Below are positions 36,101-42,700 of a stretch of 64,000 nucleotides of DNA, piece after piece. The notes below the pieces were generated by a model. That model ran no database searches. It was given only the letters and a program-made list of their open reading frames with translations, and was not told the DNA's origin. The DNA comes from Bacillota bacterium. Its GTDB lineage: Bacteria > Bacillota > Clostridia > Lachnospirales > Lachnospiraceae. Location of the stretch: contig JAEZKD010000265.1 of NCBI GenBank assembly GCA_023415655.1, positions 4,980 to 68,979 on the forward strand. Reading direction: 5' to 3'. A program made the position numbers and the translations under genes. Each line of letters begins with the position of its first letter. The first letter of the stretch is position 1.

Positions 36101-37011
36101 TTCGTGTCAATTGTAAATGAATTACTTGTAGCAGTAAAGTTAAAGGTATCTTTCATATCATCAGTAGTATTTGATACTTTACCAGTTGGTGCTACAAACA
36201 CTGGGAATGAAATGGATTCTGATTTATTTCCATAAACCGTTGTCGTCTCTACTGTGATTTTTGCAGAACCTGCACCAATTGCAGTCATGATACCACTATG
36301 CTGATCTACCTTAACTACTGTCTCATCACTACTTGTCCATTGAATGGCCGGTTGTGTTACGGTAATTGCAGAAGGCGAGCCAACCGTATGGTTATTAACA
36401 CCAGTTTGATATTGTACATTTCTTAATTTTACAAGATAATGAGTAAAATCCGCTGCAGATCCATCATATTTTAATTGAAACCCTACGTTATTACTCGTAT
36501 CTCCATAGCTTAGGTTATTGATCAAACCAAACTTATCAGAGCTAGTTGTATTATTGGGTACGTCGATTTCAAGTGGTACGTATATCTGACAATATACCTG
36601 ATAATCCATACCTTGATAAGATATAATTGCAGCTAACTGTGAGTAACCAGGTCCTACTGCTGTTACAATTGCTTTGTAATTTGAGGTAAATGATACCGAA
36701 ATTACATTTTCATCGTAAGGAAGCCACTCAACCTTTACATCGGTTGGAATACTTCCGGATGAATGTGCAAGACCGATTTCCTTTTGTGTCCCAGTCACTG
36801 TAATCATCTTACCATTCTCAACATTTTGAGAATCCGCAACCATGCTGAATCCTCCAGGTGCAATCGTTACTGTTGCTGCCGATGCCGATGCTGTCGAAGA
36901 CATCGGTGTGATTACAACCTCACCAGTTCCATTTGCAACTGGAAATAAGTTCATAAACAATACTGCAAACAGCATTAAAATCGCAATTCTTCTTCTTCCT
37001 TGAAATTTCAT
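33136..37011 (-). CDS. Secreted multi-domain protein with bacterial Ig-like (Big_2) repeats
   Basis: 1291 aa from the ATG at 37011 (RBS GGAGG). Signal peptide: MKFQGRRR then a hydrophobic core ILMLFAVLFMNLFP and a small-residue cleavage region. The N-terminal ~470 residues are more divergent Ig-like modules; the rest is about ten ~83-residue repeats of the form (T-x-I-x-L)...(V-G-D)...(W-x-S-S-D/N-x-S-V-A-T-V)...(G-x-V-T-G)...(A-x-I-T-V), ending directly in CKVTVTKIQ. No LPXTG motif, S-layer homology or catalytic domain is visible, so cell attachment is unexplained. Big_2 domains occur in adhesins and surface scaffolds. Flanked by its own terminator and a lysS remnant; it may be an acquired or relocated gene. 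Confidence 0.88.
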   Translation of the reverse strand: MKFQGRRRIAILMLFAVLFMNLFPVANGTGEVVITPMSSTASASAATVTIAPGGFSMVADSQNVENGKMITVTGTQKEIGLAHSSGSIPTDVKVEWLPYDENVISVSFTSNYKAIVTAVGPGYSQLAAIISYQGMDYQVYCQIYVPLEIDVPNNTTSSDKFGLINNLSYGDTSNNVGFQLKYDGSAADFTHYLVKLRNVQYQTGVNNHTVGSPSAITVTQPAIQWTSSDETVVKVDQHSGIMTAIGAGSAKITVETTTVYGNKSESISFPVFVAPTGKVSNTTDDMKDTFNFTATSNSFTIDTNATKSTNLIWTIHKGDNITGEVIDPKKSNLINMTLSEYSGSASFTNVKAGTYYITARPSKDFGEDNSFIKTLKFKVVVPIFFAHDSITMNVGDYYDILANSNLPDKSWFNYISGDANIASVTPLGGLITGVGSGVTTIQMNATAAGIAGGGQDDTMEVKVVDGIGLNTTNATIYTGSTLQLILTASNNSAPITWTSSDKSVATVNEEGLVTGVKPGSTVITVEQNINGVVKRLTCNIRVIQTVTKITLDPTQKDIAINDNLTINATVDPKINNVKLHWVTSDSSVVAIKSMDNLSATVVGVSGGVAVISAINQDNVVVGSSLIRVYQPIEKITLSETDVTVPLSDKWFQLYASIEPYAAKEQEVSWQSSDPSILTVDANGKVTLKKSGKASVIVTSKVNGTISAICNVTVTKAVTGITLDYTSRDMYVGETFRLTYVVKPSDSSNAAVTWSSSNSSVASVDKTGLVTARSVGTTVIILKANDGGYIATCTIKVSRTATAVKLDVTQLTMNVGDYYYLETTLTPADSTETTLSWESSDKKVVTVSKTGKVIAKGAGKAIIMVKTKSGSTAYCNITVLQPVTGIKISSSQETIYVGDELELEASVLPASANDDGITWESSNEEVATVDQKGRVIGVGGGVAMISVTSDDGNYKDYCMVTVEELVTSIKLNRTSYRLGLGRSFTLTATINGEKATNKQLKWSSSDKSIVSVDDKGRIKGHKLGVANITVTATDGSGAEATCRVRVVRLVTSIDLDVSYITIVQGKSYKLKATVRPANATFKTPTYTTNNSKVAIVNKNGTITGLTPGDAIITAKAKDSSGVKAITYVRVIAPVASTGISISESELVMSPGETKTVAISIVPNNSTDTYTWSSDNNLVASVNSKTGKITAKAIGTANITVMTESGRRGTIKVFVVGLSKTNVELPQYTSTLISLEVDGIGSKDLKVRWDVENQEIATVVQGKVTGRAIGTTYVYAVVNGRRLTCKVTVTKIQ

Positions 37012-37041
37012 TCGTAATCCTCCATAATCGTATGCGAACAA

Positions 37042-37358
37042 TGTTGGTTGAGTCCTTTATAGACTGTTACCTAGATTGTATTCATCATTTATGACAGTAT
37101 TATGTCATTTTTCAACCTATACATTGGTTATCGGCAAATTTTCAAATTTCTTAAGATTTTTTTGAATTTTCTAGCGAATTTATAAGTTTATAACCTAAAA
37201 AGACCTCCTTATCACCGTAAGTACAGTCATAAGAAGGTCAAGTTTTACACTACCATCATTTAAATACCATTCGGTATCATCATAAAACGAAAACTTTGCT
37301 TGTTTTCATACTTCTCAATTTAGATATTCATACTTAATGAGCATTTCATGACGAAATT
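37042..37358. other. Intergenic region between yebC and the Ig-like repeat gene
   Basis: About 317 bp without an ORF. It contains the yebC terminator (37197-37239), a dyad ATGACA-N6-TGTCAT (37091-37108) upstream of the repeat-protein gene overlapping a weak minus-strand promoter candidate (TTGAAA, 17-bp spacer, ATAAAT), and a short ATACC-ATTC-GGTAT dyad near 37264. Otherwise simply AT-rich. Confidence 0.5.
37197..37239 (-). terminator. Intrinsic terminator downstream of yebC
   Basis: Minus-strand stem GACCTTCTTAT / ATAAGGAGGTC (37229-37239 with 37202-37212) with a 16-nt loop, followed by TTTTT. It is about 120 bp beyond the yebC stop. Confidence 0.8.
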
Positions 37359-38087
37359 TTATTCATCCCAGTTGTGGTACACCTGCTGAACATCATCATC
37401 TTCATCCAACAAATCAAGAGTACGATTGATGTTCTTTATGTCCTGCTCATCTGTTAATTCAACATAAGTCTGAGGAACCATCGTCACATCTGCTTGTACC
37501 ATCTTAATTCCTTGCTTTTCAAGAGCTTCGCGAACTTCACTAAACGCATCTGGAGAAGTAAAAATCTCAAAGCTATCGTCCTCTTCACTAAAATCCTCTG
37601 CACCAGCATCTAATGCCATCATCATAAGGTCATCCGCTTCTAAATCACATTCTTCCTTATCGATGATAATTTGTCCTCTTTCATCGAACATATAAGATAC
37701 GCAACCTTGAGTACCAACACTTCCGCTACCTTTGGTAAATGCATTTCTAACATTTGCTGCTGTTCTATTCTTATTATCAGTTAACGCTTCTACGATAATT
37801 GCAGTCCCACTTGGCCCATATCCTTCGTAAGTAACAAATTCGTAGTTAACATTATCACCTTCACCAGCCGCTTTTTTAATGCTTCTTTCAATGGTATCGT
37901 TTGGCATATTATTGGACTTTGCTTTTGCAATAATATCTTTCAATCTACTATTGTTGTTAGGATCAGCACCGCCTTCCTTTACAGCAACCGCAATTTCACG
38001 ACCAATTCTAGTAAATATTTTACCCTTCGCCGCATCATTTTTCTCTTTTTTATGTTTGATATTTGCGAACTTTGAATGTCCTGACAT
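37359..38087 (-). CDS. yebC: YebC/PmpR/TACO1-family protein
   Basis: 242 aa, the normal size. Seen: start SGHSKFANIKHKKEKNDAAKGKIFTRIGREI, GGADPNNNSRLKDIIAKAKSNNMPNDTIERSIKKAAGEG, and YEGYGPSGTAIIVEALTDNKNRTAANVR, all diagnostic. Described as a transcriptional regulator and more recently as a ribosome-associated factor aiding translation of proline stretches; which applies here is not decidable. It has its own promoter (38127-38155) and terminator. Confidence 0.96.
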   Translation of the reverse strand: MSGHSKFANIKHKKEKNDAAKGKIFTRIGREIAVAVKEGGADPNNNSRLKDIIAKAKSNNMPNDTIERSIKKAAGEGDNVNYEFVTYEGYGPSGTAIIVEALTDNKNRTAANVRNAFTKGSGSVGTQGCVSYMFDERGQIIIDKEECDLEADDLMMMALDAGAEDFSEEDDSFEIFTSPDAFSEVREALEKQGIKMVQADVTMVPQTYVELTDEQDIKNINRTLDLLDEDDDVQQVYHNWDE

Positions 38088-38126
38088 ATAGTATACTTCC
38101 TTTCCGATTCGAAATAGCCATCCAAT

Positions 38127-38155
38127 ATTCTACCACGGTTTTTATGTCGTTTCAA
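38127..38155 (-). promoter_or_regulatory. Sigma-A-type promoter of yebC
   Basis: Minus-strand TTGAAA (38150-38155), 17-bp spacer, TAGAAT (38127-38132), about 40 bp upstream of the yebC start. Confidence 0.7.
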
Positions 38156-38204
38156 TCTATTTTTTATAGGATAGAAAACAGTACTGATTTTATTTTATTA
38201 AGAC

Positions 38205-38663
38205 TTATTTACCACTTTTCACAAGCTTTGAAAGCTTCTCCATGACCTTCACGGTATCTGGTACGGTACGTATTGCACACATAATGGTGTCATCTCCAGC
38301 GATGCATCCAACGATTCCATCAATGTGCATTGCATCCAATGCAGCTGCAACTGCCATCGCCATACCGGGTACTGTTTTTACCACCATAATATTTTGAGCC
38401 ATATCCATAGATACGAATCCATCACGGAGGATACGAATATACTTTTCCGCCATTCCTGATTCTTGATTTGCTAATACAATATACTTTTGTTTTCCCTGTT
38501 CTACGGATACCTTCGTTAACTTTAACTCACGAATATCACGAGAGATTGTCGCTTGTGTTACATGATATCCTGCTTTTTCTAATAAATCAGCAAGTTCTTC
38601 TTGTGTTTCAATATCATGCTTTGTAATTAATTCTACTATTTTGCTCTGTCTACCAATTTTCAT
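38205..38663 (-). CDS. argR: Arginine repressor ArgR/AhrC
   Basis: Arginine-dependent regulator of arginine synthesis and catabolism. 152 aa. N-terminal winged helix with QATISRDIRELKLTKV; C-terminal oligomerisation and arginine-binding domain with GCIAGDDTIMCAIRT (the GTIAGDDT-type motif). It follows nadK by 40 bp and is probably cotranscribed with it, as in other clostridia where argR sits between nadK and recN. Confidence 0.96.
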   Translation of the reverse strand: MKIGRQSKIVELITKHDIETQEELADLLEKAGYHVTQATISRDIRELKLTKVSVEQGKQKYIVLANQESGMAEKYIRILRDGFVSMDMAQNIMVVKTVPGMAMAVAAALDAMHIDGIVGCIAGDDTIMCAIRTVPDTVKVMEKLSKLVKSGK

Positions 38664-38703
38664 TCATCAACACCCTTCCTAAGAAATTGACCTTATTGTT
38701 TCT

Positions 38704-39555
38704 CTATGTTTCACCAAGCTTTGTACGTAATAAATCAAAAAAATTCTTTCCTTCAAAACGTATCAATCTTGATTTTGTGTTCGATTTTTTAATTATGATT
38801 TTATCATTGGTAGAAAGTTTCAATGCTGTATCACCATCAATCGTAGCAATTGCTTCTTCCTCTTGTGTTTTCTTACTTTCACGAATCCTTACTTCCACCA
38901 CATCATCACCAGAAACAACTATGCTTCTGGCATTTAAGGAGTGAGGGCAAATTGGCGTAATAATTAACATCTCTCCCTTAGGTGTTACGATTGGTCCTCC
39001 TGCAGAGAGATTGTAACCAGTCGATCCGGTAGGAGTTGCAATAATCACTCCATCCCCACGATAATCCTGTACCCATGATCCATTTACATAAATACCGACA
39101 CAGATAATACGTGAAAAACCGCTGCGAGCAACAACAATATCATTCAAAGCACAGTAAAATTCGTGTTGGATATGCGGATTAGAATATTCTGCATTCAACA
39201 TCATACGTTCTTCTACAATATAGTTATCACGAATCAAATCATGAATCGCTTCTTCAATGTTCTGTATCTCAATCTCAGCTAAAAAGCCTAAGGTTCCAAG
39301 ATTAATACCTAAAATCGGCAAATTACGGTCATATAAATCATGTGCAGCATGAATAATCGTGCCATCCCCGCCAACCACAATAACACATTCAGTTCCATCT
39401 GGAATCGTGGATACATCTGTAAAATGCTTTGTATCATCAGATTCACTTGTAATCACAACACAGCAATCATTTTTCACCAAAATCTCAGCTAATTTCTGCG
39501 TGATTGACAAGTCTTTATCCTTATCCCTATTTGCAATAATGCAAAAATTCTTCAT
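38704..39555 (-). CDS. nadK: NAD kinase
   Basis: Phosphorylates NAD to NADP. 283 aa. Seen: N-terminal NFCIIANRDKDKD, catalytic GGDGT in VVGGDGTIIHAAHDL, LGINLGTLGFLAEIE, NDIVVAR, and GDGVIIATPTGSTGYNLSAGGPIV. Start is the ATG at 39555 with GGAGGACGC upstream; the frame is open further 5' without a good RBS. It has its own promoter, facing away from an inserted plus-strand gene pair. Confidence 0.97.
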   Translation of the reverse strand: MKNFCIIANRDKDKDLSITQKLAEILVKNDCCVVITSESDDTKHFTDVSTIPDGTECVIVVGGDGTIIHAAHDLYDRNLPILGINLGTLGFLAEIEIQNIEEAIHDLIRDNYIVEERMMLNAEYSNPHIQHEFYCALNDIVVARSGFSRIICVGIYVNGSWVQDYRGDGVIIATPTGSTGYNLSAGGPIVTPKGEMLIITPICPHSLNARSIVVSGDDVVEVRIRESKKTQEEEAIATIDGDTALKLSTNDKIIIKKSNTKSRLIRFEGKNFFDLLRTKLGET

Positions 39556-39595
39556 GCGTCCTCCACGAATGTATTTTTTTACCCATAGCTGAATA

Positions 39596-39624
39596 ATTAT
39601 ACCATGAGATGAAGAAAAATTCAA
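39596..39624 (-). promoter_or_regulatory. Sigma-A-type promoter of nadK-argR
   Basis: Minus-strand TTGAAT (39619-39624), 17-bp spacer, perfect TATAAT (39596-39601), 41 bp upstream of the nadK start. It is divergent from the methyltransferase promoter. Confidence 0.75.
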
Positions 39625-39715
39625 GCCTACCTTTTTTCTATCATGGGATGCTAAAATTCATTTTAATAGTAAGCTCAAAAAATTTCTCCAAGATATCAAC
39701 TTAAAATTTAATCGA

Positions 39716-39744
39716 TTGACTTAAGGCTAAACACCCTGTATAAT
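39716..39744 (+). promoter_or_regulatory. Sigma-A-type promoter of the methyltransferase gene
   Basis: TTGACT (39716-39721), 17-bp spacer, perfect TATAAT (39739-39744). The leader to the methyltransferase ATG is about 165 nt and contains a possible small ORF. Confidence 0.8.
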
Positions 39745-39850
39745 TTTACCAAATATTCTTAAGAAAGTCATCAAAGATAATTATTTAAAATTATAAGGTT
39801 ATTAATGCTAAGGTTTTAAGAAACAAACAATTATGAAAGGTGGTGGTTGT

Positions 39851-39943
39851 ATGATTGATAGCGACATTAGTGACATTAAAACGATAAATAAAGTAAAAAT
39901 GAAAAGGAGACGCTTTTATGAGCTACAACCCCGAAATACCTAA
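39851..39943 (+). CDS. Possible 30-aa upstream overlapping small ORF
   Basis: ATG at 39851 preceded by AAGGTGG (spacing about 7) opens a 30-codon frame, MIDSDISDIKTINKVKMKRR then RFYELQPRNT, ending at 39943, 26 nt inside the following methyltransferase gene in another frame. The RBS is good and the end overlaps the next start, so translational coupling is possible; coding status is unproven. Confidence 0.35.
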   Translation: MIDSDISDIKTINKVKMKRRRFYELQPRNT

Positions 39944-40757
39944 AAACAGATACGATAACTATGGAGACCGTGAATGGACTCGTCTTGAAAAAGACGGACA
40001 TGGAGAACTTTTATATCAAGTACATTATGACATCTTGAAACGCTATATCGCACAGGATCATAAGGTATTAGAAATAGGTGCCGGTTCCGGTCGATACACG
40101 AAAGATATTGTAACGATGTGCAATGAACTAACAGTTGCAGATATCTCCGAACATCAGATCGCATTTAATCAATCAAAAATGAAGGAGCTTTCTTTATTTG
40201 ATCAAATTAAGAAGTTTTGTGTATTAGATGTATTAGATATGAGGATTTTTAAAGACTCGTCTTTCGATAGTATTGTTTGTATCGGCGGAGTAATCAACTA
40301 TCTACTAGATAAAGAAAAAGACGGAATCAAGGAAATGCTAAGAGTACTAAAACCAGGTGGTACATTGATTATAGGTGCAATGAGTTTTATCGGTGCATCA
40401 CTCTATTATCTAGATGGCATTCGTTATGAAAAAGACCAATTTGGCCTAGATGCAACAAAGTGGATCTTTGAAACAGGACTACAAGATGAAGAACACTATC
40501 CAGTCCCAAGCAAGCATTACGTCCATATGATGAGAAGTACAGAAATGGATGCACTATTCGCAGACTTTCCTGTCACCATAAAAGAACGAAGTTCTGCTGG
40601 CTTATATACACAAGCTGGAGATACAGCACTAGAAAATGCAAGACAAGATAAAGAATTCTGGAACTTTCTCATTCAAAAAGAAATCGCCTTCACAAAAATG
40701 CAAGGAACTCTCGATTGTGGAATGAATATCATCTATGTGGTAGAAAAAAATAAATAA
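39918..40757 (+). CDS. Class I SAM-dependent methyltransferase
   Basis: 279 aa. SAM-binding motif I VLEIGAGSGRYTKDIV (~residues 50-65), motif II-like LTVADIS, and motif for the post-I region SFDSIVCIGGVINYLL followed by RVLKPGGTLIIGAM. The substrate is unknown; the best broad assignment is a Methyltransf_11/25-type small-molecule enzyme. RBS AAAAGGAGA. It is one of two plus-strand genes interrupting the minus-strand nadK/tlyA order, with its own promoter. Confidence 0.85.
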   Translation: MSYNPEIPKNRYDNYGDREWTRLEKDGHGELLYQVHYDILKRYIAQDHKVLEIGAGSGRYTKDIVTMCNELTVADISEHQIAFNQSKMKELSLFDQIKKFCVLDVLDMRIFKDSSFDSIVCIGGVINYLLDKEKDGIKEMLRVLKPGGTLIIGAMSFIGASLYYLDGIRYEKDQFGLDATKWIFETGLQDEEHYPVPSKHYVHMMRSTEMDALFADFPVTIKERSSAGLYTQAGDTALENARQDKEFWNFLIQKEIAFTKMQGTLDCGMNIIYVVEKNK

Positions 40758-40900
40758 TTCTTCCTATCACAATATGCATCAAGTATTAGACCCTATAAAA
40801 GATAAAAAAAACATCCTCCATTGTCATTCCAACATAAAGGATAAACAGCACTCAAAATCTATGTGTATAAAAACCCCATGATGCGAAAGGATTAAAAATA

Positions 40901-41326
40901 ATGGATGCATGTATTAAAAAAGACATTGAAAGATTAATAGTAGATAGCAAGAATGCCATCGTTTGTTCATTGGACGAAGATGGATATCCAAATTCAAAAA
41001 AAATGTATACTATTAAAAATGAAGGAATTAACACATTTTGGTTTTCAACAAATGTATCAGCAATACGTACACAACAATGGCTGAAAAATCCTAAGTCATC
41101 AATTTACTTCTACAATGATGCAGATGTCCGAGGATTAATGCTTATTGGCAATATGCAAGTATATACAGATAACGAAACGAAACAACTATTTTGGAAAGAT
41201 GGCGATGAAGAGTATTATCCGTTAGGTCCAACTGATCCTGATTATTGTATGTTGCGTTTTAACGCTGAAAAAGGTAACTACTTTTTCTGTGGTTTAAAAG
41301 AAATCTTTGATGTTGGCTCAATTTAA
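40901..41326 (+). CDS. Pyridoxamine 5'-phosphate oxidase-family (FMN-binding split barrel) protein
   Basis: 141 aa. Seen: N-terminal helix followed by AIVCSLDEDGYPNSKKMYTI, FWFSTNVSAIRTQQWLKNPKSSIYFY, LIGNMQVYTDNETKQLFW, and CMLRFNAEKGNYFF, which match the general-stress-protein-26/PNPOx-like fold. Members bind flavin or haem; the substrate here is unknown. RBS AAAGGA. It lies 143 bp after the methyltransferase and is followed by a hairpin at 41376-41398. Confidence 0.85.
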   Translation: MDACIKKDIERLIVDSKNAIVCSLDEDGYPNSKKMYTIKNEGINTFWFSTNVSAIRTQQWLKNPKSSIYFYNDADVRGLMLIGNMQVYTDNETKQLFWKDGDEEYYPLGPTDPDYCMLRFNAEKGNYFFCGLKEIFDVGSI

Positions 41327-41375
41327 GTGATAAACTAATGTAATTGTTCATACTTGTTATAAAATTGCGAGTCAT

Positions 41376-41398
41376 AGGAGGGATATAAAATCCCTCCT
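41376..41398 (+). terminator. Terminator-like hairpin after the PNPOx-like gene
   Basis: Perfect arms AGGAGGGA/TCCCTCCT with a 7-nt loop, followed by TAAATTTGTT; about 50 bp downstream of the stop codon. The U-tract is imperfect. Confidence 0.6.
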
Positions 41399-41624
41399 TA
41401 AATTTGTTCTAATACCATCATCAGATTAGTACTGTTTAAACTCAAATACAATGCCATGTAAAGTTACACTATTTTATCGCTTTCTCACCATGAAACAGTC
41501 CATTTTTTATGCCTAAACGAGAAATATAAACACTAAATCTGTTTTTCTATTAGAAAGTGGTAATCAAGATATAGTTGTTGAACATTCATCTTCCACTAAC
41601 TCCATTCTATAAAGGTAAGTAAAG

Positions 41625-41856
41625 AAATTCGGGGGTTGTCGGTAGCGCTTAAGAAGAAAGAAAGGGAGTGTATCAATTCCTAGGTGTCTGCCTTTGCCGT
41701 TACATATGGCACAAATGTCCGAACGTCAAAAACAAATGGTCTTATTGTTTTTGAAAGTCGGATATTTGAGACATGTGTAGAGGCAACGAGCAGACACGAG
41801 GAATGATACACTCCCTTTCTTTCGTCACTTAAGCGCTATCGACAACCCTCGAATTT
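41625..41856 (+). ncRNA. Candidate 232-nt long-hairpin RNA (H2)
   Basis: Paired segments: 41625-41653 with 41828-41856 (27/29), 41656-41675 with 41804-41823 (20/20), GTGTCTGC with its complement near 41683/41792, 41712-41722 with 41758-41768 (10/11), and 41726-41735 with 41745-41754 (10/10), closing a 9-nt loop. All three substitutions within these arms give G-U pairs in plus-strand RNA. TATAAA (41608-41613) lies just upstream and GAATTTTGTT just after. No ORF inside. Its function is unknown. Confidence 0.52.
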
Positions 41857-41891
41857 TGTTCCACAACCAGAATTTTGTCCCACACACTAGC

Positions 41892-42698
41892 TTATGCGTC
41901 AAGATTCTCATGTGCCTTCGCTACAATGCTTGGAATCATGCCAGTGAGCTCTGTAATGTCGGTAGTGCCTGATTTCTGCATATGAAGAAGGTATTCGATG
42001 TTCCCTTCTGGTCCTTTGATTGGTGAAAAGTCAAGATGAAGCAGTGTAAAGCCAAGTTCCGATGCGAAGGACATCACCATCAAAATGACTTCCTCGTGTA
42101 CCTTGATGTCACGAACCACTCCTTTTTTCCCTACCTTCTCACGACCAGCTTCAAATTGAGGTTTGATCAAACAGACAATTTGAGCATCTTCCTTCATTAA
42201 TTCATAGACTGGTGCTAACACCTTAGTTAAAGAGATAAAAGCCACATCAATTGATACAAAATCAACCAATTCCGTGATATCTTCTTTAGTCACATAACGA
42301 ATGTTTGTCTTCTCCATAGAGATAACACGTTCATCATTGCGAAGTTTCCAAGCAAGTTGGTTGGTTCCAACATCCACAGCATATACTTTGACGGCTCCAT
42401 TTTGAAGCATACAATCGGTAAACCCACCGGTGGAAGAACCAACATCCATACAGACCTTTCCAATGAGGTCAACTCCATGAACTTCAATTGCTTTCTCCAG
42501 TTTAAAGCCTCCACGGCTGACATACTTCATCTGATTTCCGCGAACCTCAACAGCAACATCCTCTTTGAACATACTGCCAGCCTTGTCCTCTTTTTGACCA
42601 TTGACATATACCGAACCTGCCATAATCAGTGCTTTCGCCTTTTCACGAGATTCCACAAGATTTCTTTGTACTAGTAAAACATCTAATCTTTCTTTCAT
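41892..42698 (-). CDS. tlyA: TlyA-family rRNA methyltransferase/hemolysin-like protein
   Basis: 268 aa: N-terminal S4 RNA-binding domain (ERLDVLLVQRNLVESREKAKALIMAGSVYVNG) and C-terminal FtsJ-like methyltransferase (DVGSSTGGFTDCMLQNGAVKVYAVDVGTNQL, FVSIDVAFISL, LIKPQFEAGREKVGKKGVVRD). Homologues 2'-O-methylate 16S/23S rRNA. It starts 2 bp after dxs; in many clostridia nadK follows directly, but here a ~2.3-kb insertion intervenes. Confidence 0.95.
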   Translation of the reverse strand: MKERLDVLLVQRNLVESREKAKALIMAGSVYVNGQKEDKAGSMFKEDVAVEVRGNQMKYVSRGGFKLEKAIEVHGVDLIGKVCMDVGSSTGGFTDCMLQNGAVKVYAVDVGTNQLAWKLRNDERVISMEKTNIRYVTKEDITELVDFVSIDVAFISLTKVLAPVYELMKEDAQIVCLIKPQFEAGREKVGKKGVVRDIKVHEEVILMVMSFASELGFTLLHLDFSPIKGPEGNIEYLLHMQKSGTTDITELTGMIPSIVAKAHENLDA

Positions 42699-42700
42699 TT

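Larger units (their letters stand above)
41327..41891. other. Gene-free convergent interval between the PNPOx-like gene and tlyA
   Basis: About 565 bp lacking ORFs. It holds the terminator at 41376-41398, roughly 200 bp of AT-rich DNA in which I see nothing, then the 232-bp long hairpin (41625-41856), and a short duplicated phrase AGAATTTTGTCCCACA / GAATTTTGTTCCACA just before the tlyA stop. Confidence 0.6.

Noticed and set aside
36008..36235. 75-aa plus-strand ORF, and similar ones across 33-37 kb
   Set aside because: Antisense to the Ig-repeat gene; recurrence reflects the repeated codons on the other strand.
41625..41856. Integron attC site or tRNA-like element
   Set aside because: The arms lack the paired RYYYAAC/GTTRRRY core boxes expected of attC, the structure is longer than attC, and no integrase or cloverleaf is seen.
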